Made by a program: the position numbers and the translations under genes
Assembly (NCBI RefSeq): GCF_021134715.1
Contig: NC_060026.1
Coordinates: 12,825,001 to 12,889,000 of the forward strand
From: Daphnia pulex
Lineage: Eukaryota; Arthropoda; Branchiopoda; Diplostraca; Daphniidae
Direction of reading: 5' to 3'
Length of the DNA: 64,000 nucleotides
The notes under the pieces: generated by a model
Database searches by the model: none
What the model was told of the DNA's origin: nothing
Seen by the model: only the letters and a program-made list of their open reading frames with translations
In this document: positions 44,675-57,424 of the stretch, piece by piece
Layout: each line of letters begins with the position of its first letter
How positions within the stretch are numbered: position 1 is the stretch's first letter

Positions 44675-45676
44675 AATTAAATTACAGGCGAAAAACATTG
44701 GCTGGCTTTTGCTGCTGAGTCATCCTGTAGTTTACTATTTTTCGGCTATTTTTTTTCGAAAGACGAAACATTGTTTTGGGCTAAACATTTCATGAAGTTA
44801 CTTATGAAGTTACTTATTACTTCGTATGTGTATTTGGTTGACTTTAGGATGGGTCGATGTATTGTAGGGTCGACTTTGGGGGAGGATCGAGTTTGAATTT
44901 CTAGGTAACGAATTTTAAAAATTATTGCTTTTATTTCAATTTTCATTATACTCTAGTTTATTATCGTTGGTCTGTTTGGCTATCGTCTCATCATGCGTTG
45001 CTGCGTCTTTAAAAATCTAATTATAAGAAGATCCCAAACAATATTTTTTTTCAAATCTTTACATTTTCTTTGGTATAGGTATAGCTGACAGCGCGCCAAA
45101 GTACACGCCTATGTGTTGCACCGTGTTGCACTTGCAGTCTATGTATTTATTCTTTATTCGACCGTTTACAGGCCATCACTTCTAGTTACCTTTATTGCCC
45201 ATTATATACAGCTGTTCTGTGCTCTCGGACCATTCTCTATCAGTTGTGCAAGAAAAGGAAAGTCAGTAACCTGAACCAAAAGACGCCAAAAGATACGTGT
45301 TAGAAAAAGTTATATAAGGAAGCTTATATAACTACGTTACGTTTCGCTTCCTACCGTTTTACAGTTCAGACAGATCGAAAAAGATATTACTGTTGGCAAG
45401 TCTCACTTGTTACAACATTTTTCCAACCAAGTCAATAATTCCGTTTATTTTTACAAATTAAATTAGTCGTGGAATTACGTGTCGTCTGTTAATTCCTAAT
45501 AATATCAAAATTATCACCAAAAAATCAAAAAATTGAAATCTCACTGTTTCAGCAACCAGAATTAGTTGTACTCAAATAGTCAAACTAAAAGACACCTGAG
45601 TTTGAATGAGATAACATATAGATTTAACACATGAAATCACATACATTTATAACAAATTCGGGAAAGTGGAATTATA
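44675..45676. other. Intergenic, no gene seen
   Basis: AT-rich DNA lacking coding similarity on either strand. A CAGTCTATG-type segment and short direct repeats such as CACCGTGTTGCAC occur near 45105-45130. Confidence 0.5.
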
Positions 45677-45748
45677 TCCCATATTGTCTAGTGGTTAGGA
45701 TACCCGGCTCTCACCCGGGAGGCCCGGGTTCAATTCCCGGTATGGGAA
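45677..45748 (+). tRNA. tRNA-Glu (CTC), first copy
   Basis: Acceptor TCCCATA pairs with TATGGGA, followed by discriminator A. The D-arm is GTCTAGTGGTTAGGAT, the anticodon loop CTCTCAC carries CTC, and the T-arm is CCGGG-TTCAATT-CCCGG. Standard 72-base eukaryotic tRNA-Glu without intron. A T-run (CCTTTTTT) just downstream can terminate RNA polymerase III. Confidence 0.96.
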
Positions 45749-45997
45749 ACCTTTTTTCATTACAAAAATGTGTTACCACTTCATGCAATCCTTTTAAAGA
45801 AATAACTAATATTTGAAAGATACATTTTTGCCCTACGTAATTAGAAAAATTAATCCCGTTAAATATATTTAACAATTACAAATTGCATGTAATACACAAG
45901 TATTATAGGTTTACCCGCCTACCTAATCGCGCAAAGCGAATAGCTCATAACAACACAGTTACTATAATTAGTTGACAAAAATATTACGGATGTAATA

Positions 45998-46069
45998 TCC
46001 CATATTGTCTAGTGGTTAGGATACCCGGCTCTCACCCGGGAGGCCCGGGTTCAATTCCCGGTATGGGAA
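45998..46069 (+). tRNA. tRNA-Glu (CTC), second copy
   Basis: Identical to the first copy 250 bases upstream, with the same orientation and a CCTTTTT terminator. The flanks differ, so the pair is a tandem duplication of the gene with diverged surroundings. Confidence 0.96.
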
Positions 46070-46871
46070 ACCTTTTTGCATTATTTTAAATATGTTTTGA
46101 TGTTACCAAGTTAATGGAATGTTATCCCGATTTCCTTCCGTGATAGACACTACTAAACTTATATAAATCTTTTCCCATGCAAGATGTATGGATTTCCGCC
46201 ATACGTTCAGAATTTCCCAAGCTGCAATTTGTAAACAGGAAAAACGATCAAATTTATGTTTAATGTCCGTGTAATGAAAAAAAAATACGACATATTGGTC
46301 TCTCACGGACTCTCCGACCCGCTCCTGCCGCTCACGCATTTGTCTTAGGCTGTTCTACACATATTTCATATCCCACAATTCGTCAGTTTGTCTGCTTTTT
46401 ATAACAATTTTTTAAGGAATTAAATTGTCCTATATTTTTTACTAACTTCTCGACATGTCCTTTCATGGCTAATTTGGCTATAATTCTTTCTTAGCATGTA
46501 TGTGTCGTGCGTGTCGTGTGTGTGTCGTCTGTCGTGACTCGTGAGTCACCTAGAGAGTAGAGAGCACAGAGATCACTTCAGAGTTCAGAAGTTCAGAGAG
46601 TTTAGAACAGCGTAACTGCTTAAGCCGTCGTCCGTAAGACTTATATAGATTTCAGATTCTGATTCAGGTTGCACTTAGTCATTAACTATTTTTATGAATT
46701 TGCTTAACGTGAAAAAAATACCGCAAAAAAAACCAGCCTAAGTTCCGGCATCAAGAACAGGCTTCCCGTGTTTCCCCTTCTTCCAATTCAATTTCGTCTG
46801 CTCTTATTTACAATTATTTTTTCACCGTCAGTCATTTACTTAAAAAATTGTCTTTTTCTGCAATAAATACA
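46070..46871. other. Intergenic with GTGTC-rich repeat
   Basis: Contains a GT/GTGTC-rich stretch near 46497-46550 and an AGAG/TTCAGAG stretch near 46555-46605. No gene recognised. The promoter of the mitochondrial ribosomal protein gene must lie in its right part. Confidence 0.5.
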
Positions 46872-47670
46872 ATGTTCAAGCTTCCGGTATTTATACATAA
46901 ACATCTTTTTAATAAATAATGATTATAATGGTTGACTTTTTTCAGATTCTCGGTCGACTAATAAGGACAGTAGGGGTTGCACATACTGAGTTAGTAAATG
47001 TCATGTTCTCAAGAGGTTTACGAAGCAACTTTCCGGCCGAACCAGAGTATCTTGATGTAAGTTTTATCTGAACAAGATCTATATTTCAGAGATATAATTT
47101 CTTCTTTTAAAGATTCAAGGTCCACAAGTACCCCTGTATGAGCCTCTAAATGTCCAAATAAAATCGTATGACTATACAGTTTTGGAAACATTTTCAAGCT
47201 ACATACATAAAACGGCAGAAAATTTGGAAATTGAAGTCGAAGATTGGTATTTAGTAAAAAAATTGTAATAACTTCTGTTGGGTTAATAACAAATCATTTG
47301 TGTGACAGCTGGGCAACTCCTTGTCAAAAGTATAAAATCCAAACCTTTAAACCATTCAGTACTCAGGTTGACAACCAATACAATTTGAACTTGTATGAGA
47401 GAAATGTTCAAGTAAGGGAAAAAATTAAATTGTTAATTCACATTCTTATTATAATCATAATTTTATTCTCAATAGGTTGTTGACTTACCTACAACGAAAG
47501 CACCTCTATTTTTCCACGTAATTCAAGCTGCGTTACCCGAAGGAGTAAGAATGAACGTCAAGTTGCATGACGACACTGACGAACTGCTTCGTTACGTCCC
47601 AGATTTGGAATTAACACAACTCAAGAGTGAACTCGATGCTTTGGGCGGGCCATCAAAAAGCAAGCGATAA
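46872..47670 (+). CDS. mRpL48: Mitochondrial large-subunit ribosomal protein mL48
   Basis: Component of the mitochondrial 39S/54S ribosomal subunit. Five exons, 46872-46886, 46946-47056, 47113-47246, 47309-47411 and 47476-47670, join in frame to 185 residues. The N-terminal part (MFKLPILGRLIRTVGVAHTE) is Arg-rich and non-acidic, like a mitochondrial presequence. The remainder has the S10-like fold typical of mL48: YDYTVLETFSSYIHKTAENL, then EVEDCWATPCQ, NLYERNVQ, and IQAALPEGVRMNVK with the C-terminal LDALGG. The short first exon is inferred because the second exon has an acceptor and stays open upstream of its first ATG; a start inside exon 2 is possible. mS10 is a weaker alternative. Confidence 0.85.
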
Positions 47671-48344
47671 TGTCTTTTAGTTTATTTTTGATGTAGGAAT
47701 TAAAGGAATACATTGTAAAAAATAACTTAAATGTGGAATAGGAGCATTAAGTTAATTAGAAGAAAACTTTTGATAAAATCATATTACCAAGATGGGTTAA
47801 CAAGCAGTCGACCACGAAGCGAATTTAATTCTCATTAAAAAAAACCCACTGTTCTGTTCTCCATAATTAATGGTAGAGTGACAGTTTAAAATGTCAATGC
47901 AAGAAAAACTCCAAAAAGATGTCGTTTCCTCGATAAGTGGTAAATATTCGATTTTAAAATGCTTTCTTTAAACATCGATCTAAACATTCCCAAAGAACGA
48001 ACAGGTAAAATGTGTAATTCTTTTAGAACATTTCCGCATTTTTAAGCTTGTTATCTTAAAAGAAAAAGACAATTGCAACTTATATCAGTAGGCTATGCGG
48101 CTACCTTAAGTTATGTAGGGTGAGAGTAATAAAGAGTTGCCATATTTTAAGTAATTTGAAAATAAGATCGAAAAAGGTAACAAGCAAAATTTTAACAAAT
48201 CACGCACCTATGTTTGTTCATTGTTAATTGTTTAAGCGCCAAATGCTTAGGTCAGAGACAAGTTTCATACATCGTCTTATTAAAGAGGCGTGATTGTTCG
48301 ACCCAAGTAGGTCAATCTTTTGTTACTCTGTTATATCTTTCAAA

Positions 48345-49796
48345 ATGAACTCCGGATTTTTAAAAAGGTGAGTCTGATAGTCTGTAAAAAAATGGTAAAG
48401 TTATACATTGACATTCCAATTTTGTCATCTCTTACAGCCCAAAGTCTTCGAAAAAGAACATGAATAACTCGAGATTGAAACTTGACTCGCCCAAGTCAGT
48501 GATGAAACCAAAACTTCAAGAGGGCGGCAAAACGAGTGGAAAACAAAAAACGAACAACACTAACAGCTTTCATCTCACAGTCTCCGAGAAGAGCCATGCA
48601 CTGAAAATCAAGATTGGCGGCGCCAGTGAACGAGTCGACAGTGATTCCATAATCAAGCGACCTTTAGTGGACCGCCAACGTTTGTCTAGCATTCAGTCGC
48701 ACAGGTATAAACCGTACGAAAGATTGAGGCGAGACTACCATTCAATTTCTCATCCAACTACTCCGACTTCGGGCGTGTCGGAAGGAAATTCGTTTTGTAA
48801 TAAAAATTTGAATCGTGGTTCTCCACCAAGATCGCGGGGCGTCATTCCAACCCCTATTAGTAAAGGTGGTTCGCTTAGTCCCGCAGCCATTCTTATGCCA
48901 CCGCCTTCAAGACCTTCTTCGCCGATTCTCTCAGCAGCAGGAAGGAGGACTTTTACTCAGAGACCAAAATCTACATCAACTCCCCTTCAATCCTCTTCAT
49001 TCACTAATCAAAAGAAAATTTACCCTTTGGCAGGCAAAGAAGTGCTAAATGCTACCCTTCAGATGGTGGGTTCGGTCGGAGTTTCAATTGAAACACAAAT
49101 TGGCCGGCCAAATCCTACCGCAATCAACAGGGGAAGCAGCAGAGACAGTCTTGTTGCTGGAACCCAAAAATTGTCTCAGCAACAAGACCTTAATCTCAGC
49201 ACAGCAAGCTGTCTTTCCATTATTAGAGCCAGGCAAAGTGTTTCGAAAAAGAGAGCAAAGGATCAAATATATCATCATTTAAATGAAGTCGTTGATGTAC
49301 AGGTAAAAGAAATTCCATACTGAGTTACTAAAGTAAACAATAATGATTATTTGAATGATTTAGGAAATCCTTTATTCTTTAAGCACTGAAAGCCAAGCAC
49401 GTAAAGATTTTCTTGATGGTGTAAGAGGCGCTCCTCGCCTTGCTACGGCAGACGTCAATGCAATTGAAACCATTCATCGTTTAACTTCTTTCAAACGTCC
49501 GAAGTCAGTGAGTGAGTTCCTTTTGAATCAGGTATGATGCCGGTAATCTTTGAACCTCCATAATTTCATGTACTTGTTATAATTTACATTTGGTCGTCTT
49601 CACCGTGTAGGAAGCCTCTCAACAACAGGCGTCCAAGCATTTTAAATTGTTAATGGAAGGCCGCGATGAAATCCCCGATGGCGCCAACGTCTCTTACTTG
49701 GAATCCAAATTGATCATCCAGCGGGTTCAAAGTAGTGGCTACTTTCAAATGAAGCGAACTATTAATGCTAACGTGAAACTGGAAACTGAAAAATGA
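48345..49796 (+). CDS. Uncharacterised disordered protein
   Basis: Four exons, 48345-48367, 48438-49302, 49364-49531 and 49611-49796, keep one frame for 413 residues. The first two thirds are rich in Ser, Pro, Lys and Arg, with SP/TP motifs (SPKS, RGSPPRS, SRPSSPILS) and basic clusters. This suggests a phosphorylated nuclear or cytoskeletal protein. The last exons are predicted more structured: SLSTESQARKDFLDGVRG, ETIHRLTSFKRPKSVSEFLL and DGANVSYLESKLIIQRVQSS. I do not recognise a family. The MNSGFLKS start sits next to a good donor, and codon usage fits the neighbours. Confidence 0.75.
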
Positions 49797-52353
49797 AATA
49801 AGTTTTTTTTTCTTTTTACATTTTGAAACATTTTACTCAATATTTGAATTGTTTCGTTTTTAAGTTTGTTTTTCAATTTTTGTTCCATTCATTAACCAAG
49901 AATTACTTTTTAAAACAGCGTATGTATACGTGTGTAATGTGTTAGTGTCACATCCGTTGCGTGTGAAAATAATCTATGCATTACTACTAGCTTGTGTGAG
50001 GTAATAGTTAATAGAGAAAATACATTGACCAAATCTGAATCTCTTATTTTCAATGGCTTTCAACTTTCAAGTCTTTAAAAAAGAAATATTTTTTTAGATA
50101 GCCTACAATTCAAATTTCTTCTCTTTTTTCTTTGTCATCTAAACATCTAACTGTGATTTTTTTAATGCGAAACGGAAGTAATTAGAATATTTTCTTATTC
50201 CTAAGAAAATTATTTTAAATTAATTAAAGCATATAAATAAATTGAATCAAAGCAGATCAAAGCTGATCAAAGCATCAAAGCAAAAACCGCATTTTTAGGC
50301 GGCGTCGAGAATCGAGATTCATAAAATCGCAACGCTGCTCTGCTTCCCACTTATTACCTTTCTGCTTTTCCCAGACTCCCAGTGCCAGTGGCCAGTTTTC
50401 AGAATTTCAGTTTTCACAACGTCAGAGCCTCAGAGCCTCAGCGTCCATTGTCCGTGTCACCTGAAATCAAAATCAGACTTCTTAGTTCTTACTTCATAGT
50501 TACAGACTTCCCAGCTACAAGTTACAACTTAGCACTGTTTGTACAAAAGTTCATAGATGTAAATTTTTGGTTCTCGAATGAAAATAACTCGTAATTCCTT
50601 AAATAACAGGTGTCCTTACACGTGGAATTAAAACAATGGTTGAAACAAAAGAGTTAGAAATCATCCTGTTAGAAACATGTCAGGATTCTAAAATTCCATA
50701 GTTACAAGAAATAACATGTAGGCTAAATTATTGGATTGTTTCTAATGTGTTGGATTTCAAAAATCTGCTGAAAACAGAGTGCTATAAAGAATTATTTTTC
50801 TGTTGGCCAATGTTCCCCAGCATTGGTGCCATTTCAAATAGGAAAACCTACATCAAGAAGTCTACAGTAACTGTTAAAGCTGCCTCCACCTCCAATGGAA
50901 AGCAAGAACTTCCTTAAGTGATCAATTTCAAGCATCATTCAAAGTAAACTACAGTTATCTCAACCAAAACTGCTTGAGCTAGTCATATAATTTTGTTTTT
51001 AAAAATTGCAGAGTTTGCAAGTTCCAGTTTATATGTGAATACAACACTAGTTGCAGTTCCATATCAGGAGACGAGTTGAATTCTGCACTGAAAACTGAGG
51101 GATCATCTAACCAATCGAAAAGAACAATCTGTGCCATTAAGAGCCTCCATCTAGATGTTTCAGAGCCGAACTGGATGCGTAAGATCTTATTAAACACCGG
51201 GCCGGAATAGCAACTGACAATATGGTGGTGACGTCCGCCGAAAGAGGTTGAATAATTAATAACTCTCGTCCAGTGATCCACCGGCTACTCACATCTAGCG
51301 ATAACGAAATTCCTGCTTCAATCAAGTACATTTTTAGTTTCATTATTTTGAAATTTCTTAGCTTATCTATCCTGTGGTGATTATCGGTGTTCACATGAGG
51401 ACATAACACTAATAAACTACCTAATTTAGGTAGTTTCTAATTTTGATTGTAATAATTACCAAAAAAAACTAACTATGAACCATCTCTTTCGTGCCGATAT
51501 TTGTTTAATTACCGCGAAATTTTGAAAGAAAATTACAAATTTCATTTCATTTTTACCTTTCTGAGATGTGAACGGCAAAGTCGTGGGCCTAAATTGTTTG
51601 TAGACCCGTAGACTGAGCACGTAAGTTAGTTCCTCTTGCCACCGGTCTAGAAAGTAGTTGTCTTGAACGAAGTGCAGCAGCATGGTTCGATTCGATAGAT
51701 GTTTTACTGTTTTCAGTGTTTTGGTCATGCCGGAGGTTTGCGAGACGCAGGCGAATACTAAAGCATCGAACTACAACCACTTCGCTATCTTTCTTATGGC
51801 TTCTCCCATGCCGTTACATTATTTTAAATGTTCCACCCCTCACCCAACATAAACAATGTGTTTTGCGTGGTTGTAGGGTTTTGTGTTTTATACATTTATG
51901 CATCGGCCAAATTCTATAGTTCCTTCTTCCCTCAGTAGCAACTTGCAAGCATGGCGTGTTTACTCGTATATATAGTGTTAAGATAAGAAGAATTTCATTG
52001 CTTTTTCTCATCCTGATAAGTCACTCTCCTTTCCAATGAGGTCTCTACCTAGAATTCTTATAACTATGCACACAATTTTAATGGCTGGGATGTTGCTTTT
52101 TTATCATGATTTTATGATAAAAAAGTTGCGAGAAAATGCAATACTTCAAAAATCATCGTACCGTCTGTGTCATGTGTGATCGACAGCGACGTATGATAGA
52201 TTATTCCGAAAGGGATTGTCTTATTGTCTAATCTCCAGATAACACGTAATGATTCGTTACGTACAATTTCGAATAAATGAACTCTTTCTGATTTCAGGTC
52301 AGTTTTGAGACGATCCTGCTCGCTGTAGGTCCTATCAGAATTTGGATACAATC
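49797..52353. other. Intergenic, no assignable gene
   Basis: AT-rich flanks and short unassigned open frames. Minus-strand stretches near 51140-51400 and 51590-51780 look weakly coding, but no domain is seen. The right end (about 52200-52353) must contain the leader of the Vta1-like gene. Confidence 0.45.
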
Positions 52354-55300
52354 ATGGCTATTTCTTTGCCCGTTGATTTGCCCGGAAACTTGAAAAGGAT
52401 ACAACCATACCTGGAGATTGCCGATGATTACGAATCCAATGATCCGTGTATCAGTTACTGGTGTAATTTATCTTGAAAATCTGTTTCCACATTTAAGTAG
52501 ATAAACATTTTTATCATTCAAAGGCCGATTATATGCTCTTAAGCAAGGATTTCTCCTGGAAAGAGTAGAAGAGGATCTTTCGTTTTTGCTTGTTTTAATC
52601 GATCTTTTGGAAAAGAACAAACAGGATTTGCAGTCTAAAATAGAGGTATGTCTTGAAAAAAGATTTAGTGTTAATAGTTTGTTCATTCAAGGTAATGTTT
52701 CATACAGACCACTGATATTCCTGTTGCTCGAGCTCACCTTGAAGATGCGATCCAGAAGCTGTTAAGCTGGGCAGAACATGTGCCGCCTTTGAGATCATTA
52801 ACTAAGTATGAAATACTAACGTGGTATACACTAGACTGTATATAATACCTGTTCGTTTTTCAAATCAGAGCTAATTATTTTGTCAACTATTGTTATTGCA
52901 GTGTTGTTGCTGAGGTATTTCAGTCTGCTGGAATGCTGCAAGATGTGTGCTCCGTATTTGGAAATCCAAGTGAAGGCCAATTCGAGAGAAAGAAGTAAAC
53001 TATAATTATTACCATAATTCATTGTCATTGTCCTATAGCTTACGACGATACAGGTATACCAACTTACATGAAGAAAATTGGCATAGTGAACTCCTTTCGG
53101 CATCGACTACAAAAAAATCAAACATTTACCACCAATATAGCAAGAAATTATCGGAAAACTTAGTTGATGGAATTTCCGAAGAACTTCAGAATGATGAGGT
53201 AAAATTGTGTTTTCATAGTTTAAAGGGTTCAATAACTTTCCATCTAACATTTTATTTGAATACTGGATCACCACCAACTACTGCAATGAATGACGTCGAA
53301 AATCAGGCAAAGTCACCCAAAGTTGCGAAACATTACGGTAAAGTTTTCGATCAAATATCAACGGAATCATTTTCTCATTGAATTTGGTTGATATTGACTA
53401 ATGGAGTTTGGTTAATTAGAACGGAAAAAGATTTACGGACGCCTTTTCATTTTACAACTGCTGAATCATCCAGTATCACAGAAAAAGCCGGAAGGCCTGC
53501 CCAGTCTGGAAATTGTTCGAAATAAGGTGTGCAATCAAAATTAAAGTGACATTGTGACTCATACGATAGTGAGTAATGTAAAGCGGCAATCTTTAGATGG
53601 GACGAAATCAAATAATCGCCGATAGACTATTGGGTGTTCATCAGCAGCAGTATCAACTAAGATCCAACTTTAATCCCAAGAAGATCTGCCTGATCTACAA
53701 GATAGTTCGCAAAGATCGTGAAGAGCAAAAGATGGAGTTAAACAACCCACTATCCCAGGAACCTTCTAGTCCCTTGGGTGGCCGTTCTCGTGGTGGTAGA
53801 ATACTAAATTGATTTAGATATTTCGACCAAATTTAATACATTTTTTATTTTTTACCCTCAGGTTCCAGTGACTATCGCTGGAATTCCGATAAGAATAGCA
53901 GTAGTAGAGGCGGCAGCAAGGAACGTTGGATACCTAAGGTATTGCACTTTTATTCTGTCCCTTTTCTACACCAACGGATTGATTTTGATTTCATGTTCAT
54001 GTTCGTTTGTTGTAGGCGTCTAGAGATGCTGATCAAATAGGAGGTAAAGGCGTCACTTCTTGGCGTCGAGTAGCCTCAAGTGATACGACTCAATCGTTGA
54101 TCGGTGGCGTTGGTGGTTGTAAACAAAAACAGAACTCCGGTACGTTCATTGATTTCCACATTCTTCTGTTTTGTAGCGGAAATTATGAAAAATTTTATAT
54201 CATGTTCAAAAGTGATGGTTTACCAAGCTCAGCAGGCTTGAAGCTCTTACAGTTTCAATCGATTATTAGTTTAAATTTTTAGCCAATTAAAGAAAAAAAT
54301 TCTTTTTCTCCAATTTAAAAAATAGGTTTCTTTGGTTTACGTAGTCAACCGCCTTCTTGTGAAAACTCCGTTACTCGTCCCGTCTTTCGCGAAACTGCTC
54401 CACCACCATCGTTATCACGCGAAGGTAATAGCAGTATTGAACTATTGATGAAGGCAATTCTCAAAGGCTTTTAAGTCTTAACTGATTTACTTTACTTTAT
54501 TGTAATTAGATGTACTTGTTGGTAAATCTACCGTGACAGACGACGAGATTGAGCGAAAATCTCGTTCGATTCTAGGTGAATATTTCACGATTGAGAAAAT
54601 TGAAGTAAATATAAATATATATGGGCTTTTCGAAGGTCGTATAAAAATGTGGATTACATAATTGCTTTTTAGGATGCTATTCTCGCCATGAAGGAATGGC
54701 TGCATCCATCGACCATAGCCAGATTTATCAATCAATGCTTGCTGCACGTACTAGAACATAATAAACAAGTACGTAGAGCGACAGGCGCTTTGTTGAAGGA
54801 AATGGTTAAAAGACAACTGTTTAATTCCTCTGACCTTATGGAAGGGTGAGTTTACCTTTTATTATTAATTTTTACGTTGCGGTTTTAAATTTTTCTCTTT
54901 GTTTCAGATTTACTAAACTCTTCCAATCGGCTGAAGACTTCATCGTGGACATTCCCAAGTTGTGGGAATATGTGGCTGAGCTGGTTGAACCTCTGTTCGA
55001 AGAAGGCGTGATGAATTTGAAGTTTCTTCCGCAGTTATCATCGACCCTGAGTTCATCTTTGGTTGTCGATTTTGTAGCTGCAGTTCTGAAGGAATTAGTC
55101 AGAGTACAGGTGTGTTTAGCATTGACCATGTTTTTTTTTCCACCGTTGACGTTCTTTAATCATTGAATGCGTTAGATTAAGTGCCACAGTAATTTGCCTT
55201 TCTGAATGATATTAAGATTGTTCCTAACTTTTCGTTAAACTTTGGCTTACACTGGGCATAGAGTTAATTCTATAGCAATTTTAACTTTCTTCTTTTCAGG

Positions 55301-56231
55301 GTGTGGCTGGAGCTGAAAGAATACTTATCATGTCGAATGCACCATTAACCAGTGTTTTACCATCTGCTGTGGATCTGAATTCGTTCCTCGCCCAACATAC
55401 GGTAATTTTTAATAGTGGTTTAAAATCCATCGTCGAATTCAATTTAATTTCTTACATTTATAATCGTTTCAGGAACTCGAATTCCTTTCCAAAATCAATT
55501 CTACACCAAGGGGCAGTGACAGTGTTGGCAATTCCATCAGTAGTGCAACTTCCGCCAGCCAAGTCAACATCGAATTCCAGCACAGCCTAGAGAAATATTT
55601 GAGAGACGCGACCCATTTGACTACAAACGACATCTGTAGCTGGATTCAGGTATTAGTTTTCTAGTTTCTTTTTTATTCTCTGATTTTCATTGCTCGTTTG
55701 TTTTCCTATTGCAGAAACAATATGTTGGTGAAGTGAATTCCGCTTTCGCTCGTGCCTTGGTCACCGCAGTAACGGAGAATGCTATTGAAGGTGAGAAATT
55801 TATTTATTGATCAATACTAATTTTCAATGACGAATTTTTCACATTTAGGACGTGGTAAGGACAGTAAACTGAACAGCACTGTCTTGAAAAATCGGATGGA
55901 TGTATTGAAGAGGTATGTTGATAACATCGCTGATCGTGAGCTTCAACTGCTTTACGCAGTTCAGGCTTTAGTCACCCAACGACAACACCCCAAAGGTATT
56001 TGCTTCTTTTTTGTTGTGTCAAGAGTCATTTTCTAAACGTTTGTGTTTGTAGGTTTAATGCAAGGCATCTTCGAGACTCTCCATGACAGTAACGTCGTTT
56101 CTGAAGAGGGCTTTGAGTCGTGGGTGTCTGTCGACGATCCTTTGGAACGTGAAGGCAAAGCTGTGGCACTCAAGATGATCACACCTTTTTTTACGTGGCT
56201 GAAGGAAGCTGACTCTGAAAGTGATCAATAG
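52354..56231 (+). CDS. Predicted fusion: Vta1 N-terminal domain plus eIF4G C-terminal MA3 and W2 domains
   Basis: Nineteen exons keep one frame to a TAG at 56231 (about 825 residues): 52354-52462, 52524-52645, 52708-52805, 52902-52994, 53039-53337, 53420-53526, 53597-53795, 53862-53938, 54016-54139, 54326-54424, 54510-54604, 54673-54845, 54908-55109, 55300-55401, 55473-55649, 55715-55790, 55849-55995, 56053-56231 (53039 could start at 53054). Residues 1-140 resemble Vta1/LIP5, an ESCRT-III/Vps4 regulator: LKRIQPYLEIADD, SYWCRLYALKQGFLL, ARAHLEDAIQKLLSWAE, QDVCSVFG. A linker (KKIYGRLFILQLLNHPVSQK, SSDYRWNSDKN) leads to eIF4G MA3 from about 453 (DDEIERKSRSILGEYF, IPKLWEYVAELVEP) and W2 to the end (FFTWLKEADSESDQ). 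The eIF4E- and eIF4A-binding MIF4G part is absent. It might instead be two genes, with a start at Met 53597. Confidence 0.75.
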
Positions 56232-56745
56232 GCGGATGCCTTATTAAAAGCATATAAAGGAGAAATTGTGTGAGTGTGTGTACCGTGTGAGGGTGAGGGT
56301 AAAGGGTGAGGCCAGAGTGTGCAAACGTGTAAGTGGGGACCTTTTTCAACTGAATATTTGGATGGATTTTTTTTAGCCACAAAAAGAAGGGGGAAATTTT
56401 TGATATTGAAGAATCAGTCAGAAAGCGAAAGGTATTATTTGAATAAATTTTTAGTTTGTTTTTTCGATTCGTTTGATCGTCAAATTAAAACAAAAAACAA
56501 GTGAAAATTATTTGAAAAATCATTTTTTGTATTGGTTTTTTGTATGTGTTTTGAAAATTGCATGATCGATTTACGTACGCTGGATAAGAAACAGAAACCA
56601 ATAATTTCATTAATGTACTTTCGCTAGTTGAAACTTGAAATGGACTAGTAATTCCTTTGGAACGTTCTACTCATTCTCGCTCCTTCTCCTCCGCGTGAAA
56701 GACATACATATTACAAATTCTGTGAGTGACGGTTTTTTTATTTAG
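56232..56745. other. 3' flank of the Vta1-eIF4G gene
   Basis: A GTGTGAGGGTGAGGGTAAAG-type repeat stretch follows the stop, then AT-rich DNA with AATAAATTTT near 56444, a possible polyadenylation region. No gene seen. Confidence 0.45.
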
Positions 56746-56747
56746 TA

Positions 56748-57424
56748 GAAAGATAAGCGAATTGAAGGTGTTCAATCCAGCAGTGACCAACTTGTATAAA
56801 GGTAGTTCCAGTGTTCCAGCGTCAACAGATAATAAAACGGAGGCCGTCCTGTACCGACATTGGGTGAGTGCGACGAAACGTTGTTTGCCATTAGGTTACA
56901 ATTGGTGGTTTCTTTTATTGTTTCACTTGTTTCCGTTGTCACGATCAATTGGTATTTTCGTCGTCTTTCAAAAGTTTTAGTATGGTGCTCCTTTACACTG
57001 ATCGACTCCTCTAACGTCAGCCTTGTTTTAGGTTCAAGAAAACTTCACCATAGTCCGGCTGTGTGGCTATGTTCCTCAAATGAAACATCACGCGCATCTC
57101 TGATTGGTTCACAGCGCTCTCTTGCTATACTGCTGTCCGGGTAGATAGGTTCTCCAGGAAAATTGTGGAACTGGATTGCTACTCACGTGAAGGATGATGT
57201 GTGCTGTAGCTGGACGATTTCTTCAAACAGACAGGTTCATTTTACAGTCGATCCTCATCAACATCTTCGGCTTCCTCTTCACTTCCATGGACGATATTTT
57301 AACAGCTGTAGCCAACCGGGCAATCATACTCTGTCTAAAACTGTATTTGAGAGTCCAGTCGAGCCTCTTGGAGAATTGATTGAAACAGAAGGTCTCAAGG
57401 CCAATCAAATGAGATTGCGTTAAT
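56748..57424 (+). other. Unassigned exon-like open stretches
   Basis: An acceptor-bounded open frame at about 56748-56862 (KISELKVFNPAVTNLYKGSS) ends at a good GTGAGT donor. Further stretches at 57033-57141 (HHSPAVWLCSSNETSRASL) and 57163-57423 (KTVFESPVEPLGELIETEGL to a TAA) are open in the same direction, but splice phases between them are ambiguous. No family recognised. They may be the 5' part of the Gln-rich gene that follows, or separate fragments. Confidence 0.35.

Noticed and set aside
45677-46069. Two identical 72-base repeats considered as a CRISPR-like array
   Set aside because: Both repeats fold as complete tRNA-Glu genes, and only two copies exist.
46872-47670. Considered as mitochondrial ribosomal protein uS10m
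   Set aside because: EVEDCWATPCQ, NLYERNVQ and the LDALGG end fit mL48 better than mS10, although both share the S10-like fold.
52354-52994. Vta1-like exons considered as a separate processed pseudogene
   Set aside because: They contain introns with good splice sites and no stop, and they join in phase to later exons, so a retrocopy does not fit.
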